Made by a program: the position numbers and the translations under genes. 52,292 nt of DNA, taken from assembly GCA_964403795.1 (NCBI GenBank), contig CAYOHP010000032.1:1-52292 (forward strand), in the 5' to 3' direction. Positions 47,912 to 52,292 of the stretch are shown here, piece by piece; position 1 is the first letter of the stretch, and each line of letters begins with the position of its first letter. The notes under the pieces are model-generated. The model was not told the origin of the DNA, made no database searches, and saw only the letters and a program-made list of their open reading frames with translations. The stretch is from CAYOHP01 sp964403795 [NCBI: uncultured bacterium] (lineage in GTDB: Bacteria; Muiribacteriota; UBA6191; CAZXTJ01).

Positions 47912-49441
47912 CTAGTGTCCGTGCCCGGCGTGGCCGGCGTGCCCGGCGTGGCCGTGGGCGTCGGGCGCGGGAGCCGGTCCGTACTCGGGCTCGTCCTCCG
48001 GGTGCCGGTGGGCGTCCCGGGACGAGGCGTCGGCGCCGGGGTCGTCGGCCAGGGTCCGCAGGCGATGGAGCAGGTCGCCGCCGGTGACCCGGTAGATGGT
48101 CCCACCCCCGTCCCGCTGGAAGTAGAGGGTGCCGGGGCCGGAGGGTGCGCCGATGCTCCACCGGCAGCGTCGCTCCCCGGCGACCAGCCCGAGGACCGCT
48201 TCCGGTGTCGCCAGGCCCAGGGACCCGCTCCCGGTGCCGTCCTCGATCCACCCCTCGGCGCGGGCCCCACCGAGCTTGTCGAGCAGCCGCCGGACCGGGG
48301 TGGTGGCCGGCGAGCGGTCCTCCGAGCCGGTCCACTCCTCGTCCCGGAGCACCACGGTACGCGCCAGGCCCGAGGCCAGGCGCACCGAGAGCTGGGTGGC
48401 GCCTTCGAGATCGGAGGCCAGGAAGCGCCGCTCCCGGTAGTCCTCGAAACCGGCGGTGGCCCGCCGCAACAGGTCGGAGGCCACCGTCACCCACTCGCGT
48501 CCGGCGGTGCGCACCCGGGTCCGGTTGGCCCGCCCCGGATCCTCGGGGCCGATCTCCAGGGTCTCGCCGCCGCCCCCCTCGCTGCCGAAATCGACCGTGG
48601 CGAGGACCGGGAACGAGGTCGTCCCCGAGGTCTCGGAAGAGGCGAAGTCCTGGACCCGGAGCGCCCGCAGGTCGGAAACCAGGAGCCGGACCTCGGAGCT
48701 CTCGGCCGGCACCGCCCCCGCCAGGGCGTCCGCGCCCCCGGTCGCACTTCGGGCCACGGTCCAGCGAGCGCCCACCCCGGACCCGATCCGGACCAGCAGG
48801 AGGCGGTCGCCTCCGGAGCCGGACCGGTCCAGCCGGATCCGTTCCACCTTCTCGGTCTCGGTCCGCCGCAGGATCCGCTTGTCCCGGAAGAAGTCGGGCT
48901 GCTTCTGGAGCAGGTCGAGGTCCCAGGTGTTGGCGATGAAGACCGGACCGCCTTCCTCCCGGCGGACGAAGCGCTGGGAGGCGATCGGGGACTTGCCTCC
49001 GAGCACCAGCCGGATCTCCCGTTCCTCGGGCCGACGGGCCCGCGGCGAGGACCAGGCCACCCGGTCCTCCGAGCCTGCCAGCCCGTAGGCGGCGGGATCG
49101 GCCGGTGCCGCCTCCACGGTGCGCTGGACCGGGAACTCCTCGAGCCGGAGCAGGAGCGAGTCGACCGAGCCCGGGTCGGCCTCGTGGCGGGCCCCGCCGA
49201 CCTCCAGGGTCCAGCCTTCGGCCGGCTTGGCCCCGGGCTCGGCCCGGTCCCGTCGCAGCCGGTAGCCGGAACCCTTGACCGTCACCTCCACCGCTTCGAT
49301 GTCGCCCCGGTCGAGGTGGCTCACCAGGGTCGGGCCCGAGGGGTCGTCCAGGTCCTCGATCCCGGACCGGAATCCGATCCAGGCCCAGAGCCCGAGGCAG
49401 GCGACGAGCAGCAGGGCGGAGTTCCGGAACTCGCCCTTCAC
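47912..49441 (-). CDS. DUF4340-like membrane-anchored protein of a Gld-type ABC system, His-rich tail
   Basis: 509 residues. An N-terminal helix (SALLLVACLGLWAWIGF) is followed by repeated beta-rich modules with the DUF4340 pattern (VEVTVKGSGYRLRR, WTLEVGG; later RIRLDRSG and LSVRLASG). Such proteins are regularly encoded after a GldG-like protein and an ABC-2 permease, and are thought to sit in the periplasm. The C-terminus is odd: an acidic linker, then several His residues and AGH repeated three times, ending HGH. That looks metal-binding. GTG at 49441 overlaps the GldG-like stop by 4 bp (GTGA). Confidence 0.82.
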   Translation of the reverse strand: MKGEFRNSALLLVACLGLWAWIGFRSGIEDLDDPSGPTLVSHLDRGDIEAVEVTVKGSGYRLRRDRAEPGAKPAEGWTLEVGGARHEADPGSVDSLLLRLEEFPVQRTVEAAPADPAAYGLAGSEDRVAWSSPRARRPEEREIRLVLGGKSPIASQRFVRREEGGPVFIANTWDLDLLQKQPDFFRDKRILRRTETEKVERIRLDRSGSGGDRLLLVRIGSGVGARWTVARSATGGADALAGAVPAESSEVRLLVSDLRALRVQDFASSETSGTTSFPVLATVDFGSEGGGGETLEIGPEDPGRANRTRVRTAGREWVTVASDLLRRATAGFEDYRERRFLASDLEGATQLSVRLASGLARTVVLRDEEWTGSEDRSPATTPVRRLLDKLGGARAEGWIEDGTGSGSLGLATPEAVLGLVAGERRCRWSIGAPSGPGTLYFQRDGGGTIYRVTGGDLLHRLRTLADDPGADASSRDAHRHPEDEPEYGPAPAPDAHGHAGHAGHAGHGH

Positions 49442-51126
49442 GCCGTCCTCCGGGTCCACCAGATCGAGAACCCGATGGCCAGCACCAGCCCCGGCAGGGC
49501 CAGGGTGAGCCCGAGCAGGATCCGGCTGGAGGCTTCCTCGGGGAGGTTGGCCTTGCGGTCGAGGTATTCCTTGGGCCGGACCGTGATGCGGTCCTCGTCC
49601 CGGGTCGACCAGGCCAGGGCGTTCAGGAACAGGTCGGCGTTCCCGGCCACCCCCTGGAGCAGGTCGTTGGCCACGAAGTCGCTGTCCCCGAAGACCACCA
49701 GCCGCAGTTCGTCCTTGGGGCGCTGCTCCCGGCCGTCGTTGGATCCCGCCCGGGACGAGATGGCGAAGGCCAGGCTGACCGGCGGCTGCAGGTCCTCGGG
49801 CCCCAGCACCGGGCGGGGATTGGACAGGTTGGTCTCGCCCCAGGCCGTCCCCGAGCCCTGCACGATGGTGCGCACGTCGTACCTGACCTGGGCCGACCGG
49901 GAATGGTCGAGCCCGAGGCCCTCCCGGAACATCACCTGCAGATCCCGCTCTATGAGCGGATCCGTGATGTGGTGGCCGTTCAGGAACGGGATCGCCATGG
50001 TGGGGTTGCCCGGGTAGCGGCGCTCGGGATCCGGCTCCAGGAACAGGTTCTCCCGGATCGCGGTCCCGTAGTCCGAGAGCAGGTCGGCGACCGACTTCAC
50101 GTAGGGCCTGGAATCGAGCAGCACGATCACGGGGCGACGGGCCTCGAGCCGACGCCGGATGGCCTCGATCTCGCTGGGAGCGAACTCCCGCTTGGGTCCC
50201 AGCACCACCAGGACGGTGGCGTCGTCGGGCACCTCGCCGAGCACCAGCAGGTTGGCCTTCTCGGTTCTAAACCCCTGCAGCTCGAGCTGCTGCTTGAGCG
50301 CCGAGTATCCGTCCCGCTGGTCGGAACCCAGGTCGCCTTCCTGGTGCCCGACCGTGAAGTAGATCTTGCGGCGGACCCCTTCGAGGAGGTCGAGGAGCTT
50401 GGAGGTCACCACCTGCTCGCCCTTGAACTTGCGCTTCTGGCCCATGGCGGGGTTGCCCACCATGATGTCCGAGACGTTGACCTCGAGCTTCTGTTCCCGG
50501 GTCTCGAAGACCAGCACCCCGTTGACCCCGGGGTTGTACTCGCGGGTGGTGATGGGGTCCTTCTCGGGATCGATCATCCGGTACTGGAACTTGTCGGTGC
50601 GGCGGGCGTAGCGCTCCAGCAGGTCACGCACCAGGAAGCGCTGCTCGGCGAGCTGGCGCTCCTGGCGAGAGCTGCCCCTGGGATCCAGGAAGAAGCCGGT
50701 GACCTTGACCGGCTCGCTCCTCCGGTCGAGCCGGGCCAGTACCTCGACGGACTGGGGACTCAGGGTGTGGAGACCTTCCTCGGTGAGGTCCCACTTGGGC
50801 ATCCACCAGGCCCGCTCGCTCTGCCGCCAGGCGACGAAGTCGACCATCGCCACGATCGCCAGCACCAGCACCACCTGGAAGGCGGAGTTCAACCCGTAGA
50901 GCGTGCTCCGGTGGAAGACCGCCAGCCGGACCGAGCGCCAGGTGGTGACGACCTCCACCAGGACGCCGAGGGCGGCCGCCGCCACCAGGCCGAGCGCCAG
51001 GGTCTCGGCCGACTTCAGGTTCCCCACCAGGACCACCATGGCGGTGGCCAGGCAGGCGATGGCCCCGGGCAGGGCCAGGCGGGGGCGTCGGGAAGGATCC
51101 CGGCCGGGCAGGCGGTCGTCGATCAC
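49438..51126 (-). CDS. GldG-like substrate-binding-type protein of an ABC-2 system
   Basis: 562 residues with helices at about 20-60 and 85-105, a large extracytoplasmic domain and a final helix (RILLGLTLALPGLVLAIGFSIWW). GldG/IFT52-like features: LTEEGLHTLSPQSVEVLARLD, then a VKVTGFF strand, GVLVFETREQK, YFTVGHQEGDL and VVFGDSDFVAND. In gliding bacteria GldG works with GldA and GldF. Here it is embedded in the order ATPase, permease, GldG-like, DUF4340-like, a module also found in non-gliding bacteria, so motility should not be assumed. The GTG start lies 16 bp after the permease. Confidence 0.88.
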   Translation of the reverse strand: MIDDRLPGRDPSRRPRLALPGAIACLATAMVVLVGNLKSAETLALGLVAAAALGVLVEVVTTWRSVRLAVFHRSTLYGLNSAFQVVLVLAIVAMVDFVAWRQSERAWWMPKWDLTEEGLHTLSPQSVEVLARLDRRSEPVKVTGFFLDPRGSSRQERQLAEQRFLVRDLLERYARRTDKFQYRMIDPEKDPITTREYNPGVNGVLVFETREQKLEVNVSDIMVGNPAMGQKRKFKGEQVVTSKLLDLLEGVRRKIYFTVGHQEGDLGSDQRDGYSALKQQLELQGFRTEKANLLVLGEVPDDATVLVVLGPKREFAPSEIEAIRRRLEARRPVIVLLDSRPYVKSVADLLSDYGTAIRENLFLEPDPERRYPGNPTMAIPFLNGHHITDPLIERDLQVMFREGLGLDHSRSAQVRYDVRTIVQGSGTAWGETNLSNPRPVLGPEDLQPPVSLAFAISSRAGSNDGREQRPKDELRLVVFGDSDFVANDLLQGVAGNADLFLNALAWSTRDEDRITVRPKEYLDRKANLPEEASSRILLGLTLALPGLVLAIGFSIWWTRRTA

Positions 51127-51142
51127 GGGTCGATCGCCCTCC

Positions 51143-51865
51143 TCATCGCCACGAGTTGGAAGACAGCTGGCGGTGCGCCAGGAACAGGAAGAACCCGGCG
51201 AAGCCGAGGTAGAAGACCACGTACTTCATGTGGATGGCGCCGGTCAGGAACTCGACCAGGGGCAGGTGCAGGCTGGCCGCCTTCACGAACTCGGCGGCCC
51301 CGTCCGCGAGATGGGTCCGGACCGGCTCCTCCAGGAAGTGGACCATCCAGAAGAAGAGATTCACCCCGAACCCCAGCACGGCCGACATCATCTGGCTCTC
51401 GGTGAGCGAGGAGGCGAACAGCCCGACCGCCACGAAACACCCGATCACCAGGACCGCTCCCAGGTAGCTCGAAGCCACGATCCCGAGGTCGGGCGTCCCG
51501 TAGCGCGCCAGCACCCACGGGTAGATCCCGGTCACCGCCAGGAGTGCCATCAGGTAGGCGAAGCAGGCCGCGAATTTCCCGGCCACGATCTCGGCGTTGG
51601 AGACCGGGCTGGTGAGCAGCAGGGCCATGGTCCGCTGGGACCGTTCCTCGGCGAACAGCCGCATGGTCAGGGCCGGCACCAGGAACAGCATGAGGAAGAC
51701 CAGGGCCGAGGCCAGCTGGGGGAAGAAATCGACCCGCTGCGAGAGCACCAGGTTCAGGCTGAAGAGGTAGCCCCCGATCAGCAGGAACACCGCGCTGGCG
51801 GCGTAGCAGACCGGGCTCACGAAGTAGCTCTTCAGCTCCTTGACGAACACGTACCAAGCCGTCAC
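51143..51865 (-). CDS. ABC-2 type permease (GldF-like)
   Basis: 240 residues with six membrane helices: YFVSPVCYAASAVFLLIGGYLF, LVFLMLFLVPALTMRLF, CFAYLMALLAVTGIY and so on. The EERSQRTMALLLTSPVS stretch after the second helix is typical of ABC-2/GldF permeases, where it contacts the ATPase. GTG at 51865 overlaps the ATPase stop by 4 bp (GTGA). Together with the ATPase at the window edge it forms the core of the transporter; its substrate is unknown. Confidence 0.9.
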   Translation of the reverse strand: MTAWYVFVKELKSYFVSPVCYAASAVFLLIGGYLFSLNLVLSQRVDFFPQLASALVFLMLFLVPALTMRLFAEERSQRTMALLLTSPVSNAEIVAGKFAACFAYLMALLAVTGIYPWVLARYGTPDLGIVASSYLGAVLVIGCFVAVGLFASSLTESQMMSAVLGFGVNLFFWMVHFLEEPVRTHLADGAAEFVKAASLHLPLVEFLTGAIHMKYVVFYLGFAGFFLFLAHRQLSSNSWR

Positions 51866-52292
51866 GAGAGGGCTCCCGTCGGCGGGGTCGGGTCGAGACC
51901 CGGGGGCTGGTCCCGGCTGGTCACGTGGAGGAAGACCTCCTCGAGGGTGAGCCCAGGGGGGCGCAGTTCGAGGATCGTCCAGGACTTCTCCCGGGCCAGC
52001 CGGGAGAGTTCGGCCCGGGGATCCCGTCCCCTCTCGATCCTCAGGCGGAAGGCCGACTCCTCCGCCCCGGGCGGGTGGTCCGGATCCCTCTCGATCCCGA
52101 CCACGCCCTCGACCTCGGCGAGGAGCTCCTCGGTCCCGCCCCCGGTCCCCGAGAGGACCAGTCGCAGGAACTCCGACCCCAGCACCTGGCGGGCGAGCTC
52201 CTCGGGAGTGCCCTGGGCCGCGATCCGGCCGCGGTCGATGATGATCACCCGGCTGCAGGTGAGCGAGACCTCGGGGAGGATGTGGGTCGAGA
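51862..52292 (-). CDS. ABC transporter ATPase (GldA-like), 5' part beyond the window
   Basis: The last 143 codons are visible. They begin at the switch (STHIL, with the H-loop His) and continue EVSLTCSRVIIIDRGRIAAQGTPEEL, the usual end of an ABC nucleotide-binding domain. A C-terminal ~90-residue regulatory extension of the DUF4162/GldA type ends in LTLEEVFLHVT. Walker A, signature and Walker B motifs lie outside. It powers the permease, whose gene overlaps it by 4 bp. Confidence 0.9.
   Translation of the reverse strand, partial: STHILPEVSLTCSRVIIIDRGRIAAQGTPEELARQVLGSEFLRLVLSGTGGGTEELLAEVEGVVGIERDPDHPPGAEESAFRLRIERGRDPRAELSRLAREKSWTILELRPPGLTLEEVFLHVTSRDQPPGLDPTPPTGALS

Noticed and set aside
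47915-47960. 9-bp tandem repeat as a regulatory iteron
   Set aside because: It lies in frame at the 3' end of the DUF4340-like gene and encodes AGH repeats, so it is coding.
49438-51865. Gliding motility locus
   Set aside because: Only the GldA/F/G-like transporter parts are present with a DUF4340-like protein; no other gld or spr genes are seen, and this module is common in non-gliding bacteria.

Overview
This is a GC-rich (about 70% by eye), gene-dense window with many GTG and TTG starts and 4-base stop/start overlaps (ATGA, GTGA). A LolC/FtsX-type permease, exported proteins with signal peptides, Ser/Thr protein kinases, a hybrid histidine kinase and an HD-GYP protein point to a Gram-negative bacterium with complex signalling, plausibly from a poorly cultured lineage near Planctomycetota, Myxococcota or Acidobacteriota. 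There is no rRNA, so the lineage cannot be fixed. I saw no tRNA, rRNA, CRISPR array, transposase or phage gene.

Left part (1-12.8 kb, all minus strand). An arginine operon reads argG, a P-loop DUF1611-like gene, argC, argD and an N-acylornithine transcarbamylase gene (argF'), with a 4-bp overlap at every junction. The acylated-ornithine route is implied. The DUF1611-like gene is the novelty: DUF1611 relatives are reported to N-acetylate glutamate, and the usual N-acetylglutamate-forming enzyme is not visible here. Upstream lie the three subunits of a xanthine-dehydrogenase-type molybdenum hydroxylase. The Mo and 2Fe-2S genes are coupled; the FAD gene sits 3.5 kb downstream, after an exported protein and two membrane proteins.

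Middle part (12.8-25.2 kb). A surface-glycan-like region holds polytopic GT-C/GT39-type membrane proteins (five in the window), a DegT-type sugar aminotransferase and a Gfo/Idh/MocA sugar-nucleotide dehydrogenase. A Ser/Thr kinase with an N-terminal zinc ribbon follows. Three of the five membrane proteins form a private family with a shared lumenal signature.

25.2-39.4 kb. A DUF885 metallopeptidase, a MoxR-like AAA+ ATPase, an unrecognised protein with a TraB-like segment and a small membrane-anchored protein form one plus-strand unit; the last gene carries an apparent 1-nt frameshift. Facing it is a minus-strand unit: GAF/HD-GYP phosphodiesterase, a RecB/Cas4-type Fe-S nuclease and a hybrid histidine kinase. 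Divergent from these are a RelA/SpoT-like protein and a TPR protein.

39.4-52.3 kb. SerA, a tail-anchored Ser/Thr kinase, a helical exported protein, two tandem paralogous exported proteins, a LolC-like permease with a putative lipoprotein, and a Gld-type ABC module (ATPase, permease, GldG-like, DUF4340-like with a His-rich tail).

Two genome-scale signals stand out. (1) Several genes lacking a Shine-Dalgarno sequence have a -10-like box (mostly TACNNT) exactly 6 or 9 nt before the start codon, suggesting leaderless or near-leaderless transcripts. (2) A structured repeat with compensatory stem changes occurs at 39.43 kb and twice at 47.6-47.9 kb, each time between convergent genes.
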